From contig JAIXTI010000058.1 in NCBI GenBank assembly GCA_027484025.1, positions 1 to 51,258 of the forward strand: a DNA stretch of 51,258 bases, given 5' to 3'. Below, piece after piece: positions 33,458 to 42,639 of the stretch (position 1 is its first letter; every line of letters starts with the position of its first letter). The notes under the pieces are model-generated. The model was not told the DNA's origin, made no database searches, and saw nothing but the letters and a program-made list of their open reading frames with translations. A program made the position numbers and the translations under genes. Origin of the DNA: a bacterium. Its GTDB lineage: Bacteria > Gemmatimonadota > Gemmatimonadetes > Gemmatimonadales > Gemmatimonadaceae.

Positions 33458-34858
33458 ATGAGCGGCGTGCCATTTCAGCTACCCACTATCTCCACCGACG
33501 CCGATGTGCGTCTCGCGTTCGCGCGCGACGCCTCGGGGTTGGAGATGACCGCCGACGCCATCGCGCGGCCCATGACGATTGACGAAGTGGCCGAGCTATT
33601 GCGCGAAGCCACCGCCAACCGGACGCACGTCACGCCAGCCGGCGCTCAAAGCAGCACCACCGGTGCGTCGATTGTGGACCACGGGTTGCTGCTGTCGCTG
33701 CGCAATTTGTCGCGCATTCACGAGGTCAACACCGACACGCGTACCATACGCGTTGGCGCGGGCGCCATCGTGGCCGACGTGCGCCGTGCGGCCGAGGCAG
33801 CGGGGCTGCTCTTTACGCCGGACCCCACGAGCGAAGAAGAGAGCACCGTTGGCGGCGCGATCGCCTGCAATGCCAGCGGTGCGCGGTCGCTTCGTTACGG
33901 TGCCACCGGCCCGCACGTACGCGCGCTCACCGTGTTGCTTGCCAACGGCGATACACTCGAGCTGCGGCGCCCCGCGCTCGAAAAGAACACCGTCGGCTAT
34001 CCGGTCGCGCACGATCCGGTCGAATGGTTCGTAGGCAGCGAAGGCACACTGGGTGTGGTGGTCGAAGCGGAGTTTGCGCTCTACCCGCTGCCGTCGCAGC
34101 TGCTGGGGCTCATCGTGCCCTTCGCACACGAAGCCGATGCCCTCGCCTTCGTCGTCGCGGCCCGGCGCAGCACCGTCGTGCATCCGCGCTGCCTCGAGTT
34201 CTTCGATCAGGGCGCCATGGACATCGCGCGGGACGCCGAGGGGAGCAGCAGCTGGGCCACCGGTGCCACGGCCATGGTGTACGTCGAAGAAACCGGCGCC
34301 GTCGAAGCGCACGACGCCGAACTCCCGCTCGACGAGTGGCTGGCCCTCGCCGAGGCGCACAATGCCATGGCCGAAGACATCCGCGTGTACGATTCGCCCG
34401 CCTCGCAGCACGAGGCCCGTCGCATGCGTCACGCTGTTCCCGCCACCATGAACGAGCGCGGCGCGGCGCGACGCCCCTTTGGCGGCCGCAAGGTGAGCAC
34501 CGACTGGGCAGTCCCCTACCCGCGGCTGGCCGAGGCGCTTCAGGTGGCGCGCCGCTTTGCGGACGACGCCGGCATTCCACGCGGCATTGCCTACGGGCAC
34601 GCCGGCAACGGACATCCGCATCAGAATTTCATTGCCCAGGACGCCGATCAGCTCCGGCAGATCGAGCAGGTGGTCTATGCTACCCTGCGTGAAGTGATCG
34701 CCATGGGGGGAACCGTGGCGGCTGAGCATGGCATCGGGAAGCTCAAGAGCCGGTGGCTCCCCCTGCAGGCCAGCGATGCCCAGCAGCGGGTCATGCGGGC
34801 GCTCAAGCGGGAGTTCGACCCGTACGGCTTGCTTGCCCCCGGAAACGTATTGGGCTAA
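33458..34858 (+). CDS. FAD-linked D-2-hydroxyacid dehydrogenase (GlcD-like)
   Basis: A 466-residue flavoprotein of the PCMH-type FAD oxidase family. FAD-binding elements include THVTPAGAQSSTTGASIVDHG, FTPDPTSEEESTVGGAIACN, ASGARSLRYGATGPHV, FVGSEGTLGVVVEAEF and the C-terminal GYAHAGNGHPHQNF-like YGHAGNGHPHQNF with EHGIGKLKSRW. Substrates in the family are glycolate, D-lactate or D-2-hydroxyglutarate. Next to serA (15-bp gap) a D-2-hydroxyglutarate dehydrogenase role is attractive, because it would oxidise the by-product that SerA makes and pull the serine pathway forward. That assignment is by context. Confidence 0.88.
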   Translation: MSGVPFQLPTISTDADVRLAFARDASGLEMTADAIARPMTIDEVAELLREATANRTHVTPAGAQSSTTGASIVDHGLLLSLRNLSRIHEVNTDTRTIRVGAGAIVADVRRAAEAAGLLFTPDPTSEEESTVGGAIACNASGARSLRYGATGPHVRALTVLLANGDTLELRRPALEKNTVGYPVAHDPVEWFVGSEGTLGVVVEAEFALYPLPSQLLGLIVPFAHEADALAFVVAARRSTVVHPRCLEFFDQGAMDIARDAEGSSSWATGATAMVYVEETGAVEAHDAELPLDEWLALAEAHNAMAEDIRVYDSPASQHEARRMRHAVPATMNERGAARRPFGGRKVSTDWAVPYPRLAEALQVARRFADDAGIPRGIAYGHAGNGHPHQNFIAQDADQLRQIEQVVYATLREVIAMGGTVAAEHGIGKLKSRWLPLQASDAQQRVMRALKREFDPYGLLAPGNVLG

Positions 34859-34976
34859 GCAGTCCGGACGGACCGTTCCTACAGCGCGTTCGTGTACCGC
34901 CCACCAGATTGCATGAACAAGCAAGCTGGACACTCGGCGTCGCGCCGTGGAACTCACCGGAAACCGGAAGCACCGT

Positions 34977-35678
34977 ATGCCCATGTCTCGCCGAGATGAC
35001 GACGACCGCGCTGGCAAGCCGCTCTTCAAAACCGTCATTTTCGATGTCGACTCTACACTGGCCGATATCGAAGGCATCGACTGGTTGGCCGCACTGCGCG
35101 GCCCCGAGATCGCGGCCGAAAGCGAAGAGCTGACGGCGCGCGCGATGGCCGGTGAGATGCCCATCGAAGCGGTCTACACTCGGCGTCTCTCGCGCATCCG
35201 TCCCACGGCGGGTGAGCTCATGCTGTTGGCCGATGCTTATCAGCAGGCCATGCAGACCGGCGCCAAGAGTTTGGTTGGTGCGTTGCATGGCGCGGGGGTG
35301 CAGGTGCATCTGCTCAGCGGTGGTCTGCGTCCGTCCATCATTCCGTTCGCGCTGCAGCTGGGCGTGCGTGCCGATCGCGTGCATGCCGTCTCGGTCACGC
35401 AAGACACCGACGGCACCTACAGCCTGCTCGATGGAGACCAGCCGCTGGCCACGCAGCAGGGGAAGCCGCGGGTGGTGCAGCAGCTCCAGCTCCGCACCCC
35501 TATTGCGATGGTGGGCGACGGCAGCACCGACGCCGCAGTGCGCGGTGTGGTGGACAACTTCTACGCCTACACCGGCGTGGCGCGTCGTGAAAACGTCGTA
35601 GCCGTGGCCGACGCCGAGGCAGACAGCTTCGACGCGCTGTACGACTTATTATTCGAGTCACATCCGTCGCGCGTGTAG
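34977..35678 (+). CDS. serB: HAD-family phosphoserine phosphatase-like
   Basis: A 233-residue HAD hydrolase. Motif I is VIFDVDSTLADIEG (Asp nucleophile and acid), motif II Ser in VHLLSGGLRPSI, motif III Lys in QGKPRV, and motif IV MVGDGSTDAAV. This is the SerB pattern (DxDST, SGG, GDGxxD). It removes the phosphate from O-phosphoserine, the last serine step. ATG 34977 has GGAAG six bases upstream (34966-34970), preferred over GTG 34947. The function is strongly supported by neighbours serA and the class V aminotransferase. Confidence 0.85.
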   Translation: MPMSRRDDDDRAGKPLFKTVIFDVDSTLADIEGIDWLAALRGPEIAAESEELTARAMAGEMPIEAVYTRRLSRIRPTAGELMLLADAYQQAMQTGAKSLVGALHGAGVQVHLLSGGLRPSIIPFALQLGVRADRVHAVSVTQDTDGTYSLLDGDQPLATQQGKPRVVQQLQLRTPIAMVGDGSTDAAVRGVVDNFYAYTGVARRENVVAVADAEADSFDALYDLLFESHPSRV

Positions 35679-35710
35679 CGACCGTCGACTCCCCCTTTAT
35701 GTAGACTCCC

Positions 35711-36805
35711 ATGGCATTCGGCACCTTTTTTCTTCCCGGCCCCACCGAAGTCCGCCGAGAGGTGCTCGAATCCATGGTGCAGCCCATGCTGCCGCACCGG
35801 GGCGCCGTGTTCGAAGCGCTCTTTGCGCGCGTGCAGGCGGGGCTCAAGCCCATCTTCCGCACGCAGCGCCCCGTTTATGTGAGCAGTTCGAGCGCCACGG
35901 GGCTCATGGAAGCCGCCATTCGCTGCGCGCGCCCGGGCGCCATTCTGTGCCTCGTGAACGGCGCCTTCAGCGAGCGCTTTGCCAACATCGCGCACAGCTG
36001 CGGCCGTGAGTCCACCGTCATTGGTGGTGACTGGACGCGCCCCGTGTCGCTCGACGAAGTGGAGACCGCACTCAAGGCGCGCCCGTATGCGGCGCTCACG
36101 GTCGTGCACAGCGAAACGAGCACCGGCACGCTCACCAGCTTGCCCGAGCTCGCGCAGCTCGCGCATCGCTACGACTGCGCGGTGCTCGTCGACAGCGTAA
36201 CCGGCCTGGCCGGCGTGCAAGTCGAGACCGACGCGTGGGAGCTCGACTTCGTCCTCACGGGTTCGCAGAAGGCGCTCGCGTTGCCGCCGGGATTGGCCTT
36301 TGGCGTGGCCAGTGAACAGTTCATCGCCACCGCGGGGCAGGCCGGCGCGCGCGGGTTGTACTACGACCTCGTGGAGTTCGAGCAGTACATCCACAAGAAC
36401 CAGACGCCCAACACGCCAGCGCTGTCGCTGCTGTACGCCACCGCGGTGCAAGGAGAATACATCGCGCGCGAAACGATCGAGCGCCGGTGGGAGCGTCACA
36501 CGCAAATGGCGGAGCATACGCACAGCTGGGTGCACGAGCTGCGGCAGCGGGTGGGCGAGCCCTTCGGCATTTACGCGCCCGATGACCATCGCAGTCATAC
36601 CGTGACCGCGGTGACGGTGCCGCCCGTGCTCACCGGCGACGCGATCGTGAAGGCCGTCGCGAAACGCGGCTTCGTCATTGGCGGTGGTTACGGGAAACTC
36701 AAGAACAGCACATTCCGCATTGGCCACATGGGTGACCACACCATGGAAGGGCTGGAAGCTGTCCTCGAGGCGACGGCCGAAGGGATCGAGGAGTTGTTGG
36801 GGTAA
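35711..36805 (+). CDS. class V aminotransferase (likely phosphoserine aminotransferase role)
   Basis: A 364-residue PLP enzyme of fold type I. N-terminus FFLPGPTEVRREVLESMVQP is shared with alanine-glyoxylate and serine-pyruvate aminotransferases. PLP site: VLVDSVTGLAGVQVE (Asp contacts ring N) and Lys in TGSQKALALPPG; Thr/Ser in VSSSSATGLMEAAI and HSETSTGT. Because it lies between serB and the end of the serA cluster and no other serC is present, it likely acts on phosphohydroxypyruvate or closes a glyoxylate-serine cycle. The name cannot be fixed by sequence alone. Confidence 0.85.
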   Translation: MAFGTFFLPGPTEVRREVLESMVQPMLPHRGAVFEALFARVQAGLKPIFRTQRPVYVSSSSATGLMEAAIRCARPGAILCLVNGAFSERFANIAHSCGRESTVIGGDWTRPVSLDEVETALKARPYAALTVVHSETSTGTLTSLPELAQLAHRYDCAVLVDSVTGLAGVQVETDAWELDFVLTGSQKALALPPGLAFGVASEQFIATAGQAGARGLYYDLVEFEQYIHKNQTPNTPALSLLYATAVQGEYIARETIERRWERHTQMAEHTHSWVHELRQRVGEPFGIYAPDDHRSHTVTAVTVPPVLTGDAIVKAVAKRGFVIGGGYGKLKNSTFRIGHMGDHTMEGLEAVLEATAEGIEELLG

Positions 36806-36866
36806 AGACCGATAGGTGCGGGAACGTGCTATTCTACGGTCAACCCTAGAGACCGCACGCAGAGAG

Positions 36867-37952
36867 ATGATGCTCGACGACTCCCGCTGGATCCCCCGCC
36901 TCGACCCGGCCCGGTTGGCCGTGTTGCCCCCTGCCCCGCCCATCGACGCGCCCGATCTTGCCGACAGGGTCCGCGGCATGCTGCTGTGCGTGGCCATTGG
37001 CGACTCGTTGGGGAATCGCACGGAGAGCATGCTCCCGACCGAGCGCGACCTGGAGCACGGGCGCATTACCACCTACCTGCCCACGCGCTACGCCGGCGGC
37101 GCGCGCGCCGGTACGCCCAGCGACGACACGCAACTCACCTGTCGCGCCATCGAGCAGCTGCTCGCCGATGGAGCGCTCGATCCCGACGAACTCGCCTTCC
37201 GCATTGCCAACGACCGCATCTTCGGCATTGGCCGTGCGACGCGCGACTTTTGCGACGCGCTGCGCACCGGTGTGCCCTGGTGGGAGGCCACGCAGCAGAG
37301 TGCCGGCAACGGCGCCATCATGCGTATTGCACCCACGGTGCTGCCGCATCTGCACAAGGGTGGTACGCAGCTCTGGATCGACACCGCCATCAGCGCCGCG
37401 GTCACGCACAACGACCCGCTCGCGATTGCCAGCAGCGTGGCGTGGGTGGCGTTGTTGTGGCGGTTGCTCAACGGCGACCTCCCCGAGACGCCCGCCGAGT
37501 GGCTGGAGACGTACACCGAAGTGCTCCGCGTGCTCGACAGCGATCAGGAGTACGACACGCGCGTCACACTCGGTCCGCTGCACGAGTGGCGCGGCAGTCT
37601 GTCGCAGTTGCTCGATACGCATGTGAAGAACGCCATTGAGCGCAAAACAACGGTGCGCGCGACCGGCCCACTCTGGCACAGCGGCGCCTTTTTGCTGGAG
37701 ACGATGCCCACGGTGCTGCACATCGTCGCGCAACACGGCCACGACCCGCGTGAAGCGATGCTGGTGGCGGTGAACGATACGCGCGACAACGATACCATTG
37801 CCGCCATTGTGGGCGCCGCGATGGGCGCCGCGCATGGCACGTCGTGGATTCCCACCGACTGGCGCGACGGACTGCTCGGGCGCGTAAACGGCGACGATGA
37901 CGGCCGGTTGTTCACGCTGATCGATGAAGCGGTGGAGCGGTTTGTGGGGTAA
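36867..37952 (+). CDS. ADP-ribosylglycohydrolase family protein
   Basis: A 361-residue protein of the ARH/DraG fold. Metal-binding motifs are VAIGDSLGNRTES, SDDTQLTCRAIEQLL, GNGAIMRIAPTVL and the C-terminal NDTRDNDTIAAIVGAAMGAAHG with the Asp pair for the dinuclear Mg site. Removes ADP-ribose from proteins, or acts on related substrates. ATG 36867 was preferred to GTG 36816, which lacks homology. It is 61 bp downstream of the aminotransferase, so it may be transcribed with the serine cluster, but the link is not obvious. Confidence 0.85.
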   Translation: MMLDDSRWIPRLDPARLAVLPPAPPIDAPDLADRVRGMLLCVAIGDSLGNRTESMLPTERDLEHGRITTYLPTRYAGGARAGTPSDDTQLTCRAIEQLLADGALDPDELAFRIANDRIFGIGRATRDFCDALRTGVPWWEATQQSAGNGAIMRIAPTVLPHLHKGGTQLWIDTAISAAVTHNDPLAIASSVAWVALLWRLLNGDLPETPAEWLETYTEVLRVLDSDQEYDTRVTLGPLHEWRGSLSQLLDTHVKNAIERKTTVRATGPLWHSGAFLLETMPTVLHIVAQHGHDPREAMLVAVNDTRDNDTIAAIVGAAMGAAHGTSWIPTDWRDGLLGRVNGDDDGRLFTLIDEAVERFVG

Positions 37953-37971
37953 GCACGGGAGCGAGTGCCCC

Positions 37972-38367
37972 CTACTTCATCATCGCATCCAACACGCGCT
38001 TCGCCAGATCCTTGTCGTAATCCACCACATTCTTCTTCGCGGTCACTTCCACCGCGGCGACACTCTCGCTCGAACGCTTCACCTCCACGGTGATTTCCTG
38101 TTCGCCGAGCGTGCCGACCAACCGACGTAGGTCGCCGCTGTTCTCCGTCGCGCGGCCGGTCTCCGTTATCTGCAACGTGACGAACGCGCGCACCGCCTTG
38201 TCGAACACAGCGGGGACCGTCCCTTCGATGTTCGCGGTCGCCCCGCGATTGGTGTACGCCACGGCCGCACCGGCACCGGCGCCGGCGGCAACGAGAAAGC
38301 AGCCACTGCTGGTCGCGGCGGCCGCGGCGAGCGCAACCGTAGCAAAAACGCGGATGGGACGGGGCAT
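37972..38367 (-). CDS. DUF3568-type small lipoprotein
   Basis: A 131-residue lipoprotein with lipobox Cys in TSSGCFLVAAGAGAGAAVAY, then a small alpha/beta domain (FDKAVRAFVTLQITE, LVGTLGEQEITVEVKR, DLAKRVLDAMMK). The Gly/Ala run followed by AYTNRG and this length match DUF3568 proteins of unknown function in the outer envelope. ATG 38367 gives the signal; a longer upstream frame overlaps the divergent SDR gene. Confidence 0.75.
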   Translation of the reverse strand: MPRPIRVFATVALAAAAATSSGCFLVAAGAGAGAAVAYTNRGATANIEGTVPAVFDKAVRAFVTLQITETGRATENSGDLRRLVGTLGEQEITVEVKRSSESVAAVEVTAKKNVVDYDKDLAKRVLDAMMK

Positions 38368-38484
38368 GGTCAGAAGCCTGATTTGGGGCGTAATTGGTCG
38401 ATCATGTTGGCACGGTGACGACGTTGCACGAACCGTGCTCCTCGCCTCGAAGGTCGCCCTTTCCACCTGCATTCCCCGACATCC

Positions 38485-39219
38485 ATGAACGGTCTCGACT
38501 TTGCCGGCCAGCTCGTTGTCATCACCGGCGTCGGCCGAGCCGGCCAAGTGGGTGAAGCCATTGCCCTCGGCTTCGCCCAACGCGGCGCCTCCTTGGCGCT
38601 GCTCGATCTGTCACTCGACCAGGTCACGGCGCGCGCCGAGGCACTCACCTCGGCAGGATTCGCCAACGTCTCGGCGCACGCCGCCAACCTCGCCGATCCC
38701 GCCAGCGCCGTCAGCGCGGCGGCCGAGGTCATCTGGGCGCACCGCGCCGAAGGGGTGAAAGGGGTGCGGGCGGTGGTCTGCGTGGCTGGCGGTTTCGGCA
38801 TGACGGGCCCGCTCGACGAGGCCGACCCCGAGGCGTGGGCCAAGCAGTTCACCATCAACCTTTCCACCGCCTTCGCCACCACGCGCGCCTTTCTCCCCGC
38901 CGTGCGCGACGCGAAGGGGAGCTTCGTCTTCTTCGGCTCTGTGGCCGCCACTGCCGGCGGTAACCCGTCGGGAATGGCCGCCTACGCCGCCGCCAAAAGC
39001 GGGGTGCTTACACTCATGCGCACCCTCTCGCTGGACGAGAAGGCGCACGGCGTCCGCGCCAATGCCGTCGCCCCCACCGCCATCCGCACCGCCAGCAACG
39101 TGGCCGACATGGGCGACAAGACCGAGTACGTGGAGCGCGAGTCCGTCGCCGACGTGGTGGCGTTCCTGGCCAGTCCTCTCGCCCGGAACGTGAGTGGGCA
39201 GGTGATCACGCTGGCGTGA
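38485..39219 (+). CDS. short-chain dehydrogenase/reductase
   Basis: A 244-residue SDR. Cofactor motif VITGVGRAGQVGEAIALGFAQRG (TGxxxxxG variant), an NAG-like VCVAGGFGMTG, catalytic Ser in FFGSVAAT, and YAAAKSG (Tyr and Lys of the active site). The tail VAFLASPLARNVSGQVITL is usual for FabG-type members. The substrate is unknown. Its stop is followed by the AT-rich promoter zone of fic. Confidence 0.85.
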   Translation: MNGLDFAGQLVVITGVGRAGQVGEAIALGFAQRGASLALLDLSLDQVTARAEALTSAGFANVSAHAANLADPASAVSAAAEVIWAHRAEGVKGVRAVVCVAGGFGMTGPLDEADPEAWAKQFTINLSTAFATTRAFLPAVRDAKGSFVFFGSVAATAGGNPSGMAAYAAAKSGVLTLMRTLSLDEKAHGVRANAVAPTAIRTASNVADMGDKTEYVERESVADVVAFLASPLARNVSGQVITLA

Positions 39220-39267
39220 GTGGCGGGCATATCTAACGCCGTGCGGTGGAGCCGCAGCTCATCTGCT

Positions 39268-39342
39268 TGTATTAAACTCTGCACTTAACACAAGGCGATT
39301 TAGTCACTTATATTACACTCTACATATAACACAAAGTCATTT
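39268..39342. promoter_or_regulatory. two tandem 32-bp operator-like repeats upstream of fic
   Basis: 39270-39301 and 39311-39342 are direct repeats offset by 41 bp (25 of 32 bases identical, ending ...AACACAA.g..ATTT). Copy 1 also contains a dyad, TGTATTAA (39268-39275) and TTAACACA (39285-39292), 7 of 8 bases complementary. The zone is AT-rich inside GC-rich DNA, with TATATT (39309-39314) 18 bp after TTAACA (39285-39290) as a possible promoter. The spacing near four helical turns suits cooperative binding by one regulator. Confidence 0.6.
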
Positions 39343-39368
39343 TGGAGCGGTATTATGCGGAGGTAGCA

Positions 39369-40526
39369 ATGCAGCAGCTTCAGGAAGGAAGAGCTGGCCG
39401 TTACGTGAGCCAGCCCACTGGGTACCGTGCGTTCGTTCCAGCCCCGCTCCCTCCGGTCCCGCCAATCAGGCTGGACGGGGAGCTGCCCGTGCTTCTTTCG
39501 GCCGCTGATCGTGCGCTGGGCAGACTCGACGGGTCTATCCTGACTCTCCCAAACCCTGATCTGCTCGTCTTCGGGTACGTTCGGCGCGAGGCCGTACTTT
39601 CGAGCCAGATCGAAGGCACGCAAAGCTCTCTGCAGGATCTGCTACGGGCTGAAGCCGAGCTGTTGGACGAATTGCTGCCGCGCGACGTAGATGAGGTCAT
39701 CAACTATGTCCGCGCGATGAATGTCGGGCTGCTGCGCCTCCGCGAGCTTCCCGTGTCAACGCGTCTCATCAAGGAGATTCACACCATCCTGCTCGAGGGA
39801 GTGCGCGGTGGTCGCTTGCAGCCCGGCGAACTCCGGACGAGCCAGAACTGGATTGGCCCGGGTGGCGCGCCACTTTCACGAGCGACCTTCGTGCCGCCAC
39901 CGCCGCACGAGGTACCACCGGCGTTGGGACATCTCGAGCAGTTTTTGCACGCCACAGACGCGATTCCTCCACTCGTGCGCATCGCGCTGGCGCATGTGCA
40001 GTTTGAGACCATTCACCCCTTTCTTGATGGGAATGGTCGCATTGGCCGACTGCTCATTTCGTTCCTGCTTGTTGAGATGCAGATCCTGCAGAAGCCGGTG
40101 CTCTATCTTTCGCATTACCTCAAGGCACACCGCGCAGAGTATTTCGATCGACTTCAGGCGGTGCGCGATCAGGGTGACTGGGAAGGGTGGTTGGCCTTCT
40201 TCCTGCGCGGTGTTATCGAAGTGGCCACTGATGCCGCCGATGTCGCGCGGCGCATCGTGCAACTCCGGGAAGCGCATCGCGCGCTTATCACGGAACAGAC
40301 CGGTCGCGCCGCTGCGAACGGGCACCGCCTTCTCGACGCGCTGTTCACCAAGCCGATCGTCACCATTGCCAACGTGATGGAGATAACGGGGGCGCAGTTT
40401 GTATCGGCCAACAATCTGGTCGCCAAATTGACAAAGGCCGGCATCCTCGAAGAAATGACCGGCTTTTCAAGAAATCGTCGCTTTCGATACGCGCCCTACA
40501 TCGCGCTGCTCATTGACGAGAACTAA
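39369..40526 (+). CDS. fic: Fic family AMPylase with C-terminal winged-helix domain
   Basis: A 385-residue Fic protein. N-terminal inhibitory helix SSQIEG at residues 78-83 fits the class II [S/T]xxxE[G/N] autoinhibition rule; Glu82 would block ATP. The Fic core carries HPFLDGNGRIGR (216-227), complete with catalytic His and anion-binding residues, so the enzyme should transfer AMP (or a related group) to Ser/Thr/Tyr. Residues ~300-385 (GHRLLDALFTKPIVTIANVM, SANNLVAKLTKAGILEEM) look like a DNA-binding winged helix. GGAGG at 39359-39363 fixes ATG 39369; the TTG at 39342 is not needed. With the operator repeats upstream, autoregulation is likely. Confidence 0.93.
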   Translation: MQQLQEGRAGRYVSQPTGYRAFVPAPLPPVPPIRLDGELPVLLSAADRALGRLDGSILTLPNPDLLVFGYVRREAVLSSQIEGTQSSLQDLLRAEAELLDELLPRDVDEVINYVRAMNVGLLRLRELPVSTRLIKEIHTILLEGVRGGRLQPGELRTSQNWIGPGGAPLSRATFVPPPPHEVPPALGHLEQFLHATDAIPPLVRIALAHVQFETIHPFLDGNGRIGRLLISFLLVEMQILQKPVLYLSHYLKAHRAEYFDRLQAVRDQGDWEGWLAFFLRGVIEVATDAADVARRIVQLREAHRALITEQTGRAAANGHRLLDALFTKPIVTIANVMEITGAQFVSANNLVAKLTKAGILEEMTGFSRNRRFRYAPYIALLIDEN

Positions 40527-40528
40527 CC

Positions 40529-41542
40529 GTGACCACCCCCATGTCCGTCCCCTCGCTCCACGACATCCGCGCCGCGCGCGCCCGGCTGGGCACGCGCGTG
40601 GTCACCACCCCCGTGCGCGAACTGGTCGACGACGCCGTCGCCGCCCGACTCGCGCCGCAGACGCGCGTGTGGCTCAAGGAAGAGCTCTTTCAGCGTACCG
40701 GCAGCTTCAAGCCACGCGGCGCTCTCACCGTGATGCTCGACCTTACCGCGGACGAACTCGCGCGCGGCGTCACCGGTGTATCGGCCGGCAACCACGCCAT
40801 CTCGCTCGGCTACTGCGCGCGCGAACTCGGCACCACCGCAACCGTCGTCATGCCGCGCACGGCCAATCCGTATCGCATTGCGCTCTGCAAAGAACTGGGC
40901 GCGACGGTGGAGCTGGTGGACACGGTGCACGATGCCTTCACGCGCGTCCACGAGATTGTCGCCACCCAGGGGCGCACCTTCGTGCACCCCTACGAAGGAC
41001 CGCGCACCGCACTCGGCACCGCCACCGTGGGGCTCGAGTTCGTCGAGCAGCTACAACACGAAGGCGCACAGCTCGACGCCGTCATCGTGGCCGCCGGCGG
41101 CGGTGGACTCACCGGCGGCGTGGCGTGCGCAGTCAAGCAACTCTCGCCACACACTTCCGTTTATGTGGTCGAGCCCGAAGGCGCCGACACCATGTATCGC
41201 AGCTTCGCCGCCGGATCGCCGCAGAGCATCGACAAAGTGCGCACCATCGCCGACTCACTCGGCGCTCCACGCTGTGAGCCCTACTCGTACGCGCTCAACC
41301 GGCAGTTCGTCGATGACGTCGTGCTCGTGACCGATGAGCACATCCGCGACGCCATGCGCCTGACCTTCCGCGCCGCCAAGCTCGTGACCGAGCCCGCCGG
41401 CTCGGCGGCGCTGGCGGCATTGCTGTATCCGTTGCGCGACCAGCTGGCCGGCAAAACCGTGGGGCTCGTCGTGTGCGGTGGCAACATCGACGCCACCACC
41501 TTCGGTGCGCTTATCGCAACTCCGCCAACCGCAGGTGCGTGA
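40529..41542 (+). CDS. PLP-dependent threonine/serine dehydratase-like
   Basis: A 337-residue fold type II PLP enzyme. PLP Lys in RTGSFKPRGAL, substrate loop SAGNHAISLGYCAREL, phosphate-binding AAGGGGLTGGVA and late Ser/Cys region VVCGGNIDATTFG. Typical of catabolic threonine dehydratase, serine racemase or diaminopropionate-type enzymes, without an ACT regulatory domain. Deaminates threonine or serine to 2-oxo acids. GTG 40529 or ATG 40541 could start it; neither has a clear ribosome-binding site. The 3' end overlaps the convergent esterase by 32 bp. Confidence 0.88.
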   Translation: MTTPMSVPSLHDIRAARARLGTRVVTTPVRELVDDAVAARLAPQTRVWLKEELFQRTGSFKPRGALTVMLDLTADELARGVTGVSAGNHAISLGYCARELGTTATVVMPRTANPYRIALCKELGATVELVDTVHDAFTRVHEIVATQGRTFVHPYEGPRTALGTATVGLEFVEQLQHEGAQLDAVIVAAGGGGLTGGVACAVKQLSPHTSVYVVEPEGADTMYRSFAAGSPQSIDKVRTIADSLGAPRCEPYSYALNRQFVDDVVLVTDEHIRDAMRLTFRAAKLVTEPAGSAALAALLYPLRDQLAGKTVGLVVCGGNIDATTFGALIATPPTAGA

Positions 41543-42482
41543 ACAGAAACTCCCGCAGCGGCGGCCAGTAGCTGTTCCCCAATGACAGATCCACGGTGTG
41601 CGTCATGTTGGGCTGCGGGACTACGGTGCACACGTTTCCCGAGCTGGTGATGCGCTGCTGCGTGGGCAACACGCTGCCAGTCCACGTGGCGCCGGAGCTG
41701 CTGTCGGTTTCTTTGGCGTGATAGAGCAGAATGGGCGAATCGGTGGCGTCGAACGACAGCAACGCCTCGATCTCCGGCGACGCCCCCTGCAGTGACGCGC
41801 CAGTCGTGACCGCACCATTCACCCGCGCACTCACACCGGCCCAGTCGGAACGCGCCCGCGGGTCATCGGGCTGTAGCCCCAGCATGAGCGACACTGCGCC
41901 GCCGGCCGACGACCCCACCGACACGACTCGCGTGGGATCAATGCCGTATCTCGCCGCATTGGCACGCAGAAACCGCACGGCGTTCATGGCGTCCTCGGTG
42001 GCGTGCAGCACCGCCTGCGTGCGAATGGAGTCGCCGCCGGTACCGCCCCCATTCGTGAGACGGTAGTTGATCGTGGCCACCACGTAGCCCGCGCGCGCGT
42101 ACGACTCCATTTCCGGATAAAAATCGCTCTTGTCGCCGGCAATGAATCCACCGCCGTGCACGAACACCAACAGTGGCTGCCGAGTCGCCGCCGTCGCGTT
42201 GGGGGGCACCGCGATGTCCATGCGCAATGTCAACGCGGGCTGCGTGCGCTCGACGGCCTCCGTGCGCTGACTCGTATACTGACCGCCCGCGTTCGGGCGC
42301 ACGCTGTACGCCACATTGAGCGAGGTCGTCACTGCGGTGGCCGCAAACTGCTGGCTCACATAGAGCCCAGTCGTGGGCGCCACGTTGTCATCCGGCGCGG
42401 CCGTCGACGAATCGCCGCAGCCCCCCACGAGCAGCCCTCCAGCCAACAATCCACCGTACAGCACCCGACGTGTTATCGTCAT
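41511..42482 (-). CDS. lipoprotein esterase of the alpha/beta-hydrolase family
   Basis: A 323-residue protein with lipobox Cys (LLVGGCGDS). Oxyanion motif VFVHGGGFIAGDK, nucleophile GSSAGGAVSLML, acid in FDATDSPILLYHAKE and late His in PNMTHTVDLS. The HGGGF pattern is that of BD-FAE/acetyl-esterase and hormone-sensitive-lipase-like enzymes that act on acetylated sugars or small esters. ATG 42482 has GGAGG seven bases upstream (42494-42490). Probably anchored on the cell surface or periplasmic side. Confidence 0.85.
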   Translation of the reverse strand: MTITRRVLYGGLLAGGLLVGGCGDSSTAAPDDNVAPTTGLYVSQQFAATAVTTSLNVAYSVRPNAGGQYTSQRTEAVERTQPALTLRMDIAVPPNATAATRQPLLVFVHGGGFIAGDKSDFYPEMESYARAGYVVATINYRLTNGGGTGGDSIRTQAVLHATEDAMNAVRFLRANAARYGIDPTRVVSVGSSAGGAVSLMLGLQPDDPRARSDWAGVSARVNGAVTTGASLQGASPEIEALLSFDATDSPILLYHAKETDSSSGATWTGSVLPTQQRITSSGNVCTVVPQPNMTHTVDLSLGNSYWPPLREFLFTHLRLAELR

Positions 42483-42639
42483 GAAAATTCCTCCATCCAT
42501 TTCGACGATTCTTCACGCCATTCGTTAGTGCCGCGCGTCGCGGCGTCCCCCTCCGCTTTCTTCGGCGGCGTACGCTCGCATTCGCGGAGCGCCGTTCTAG
42601 CTTTCGGCAGAACCCCCTGCGCTCACCCACGCCATCATC

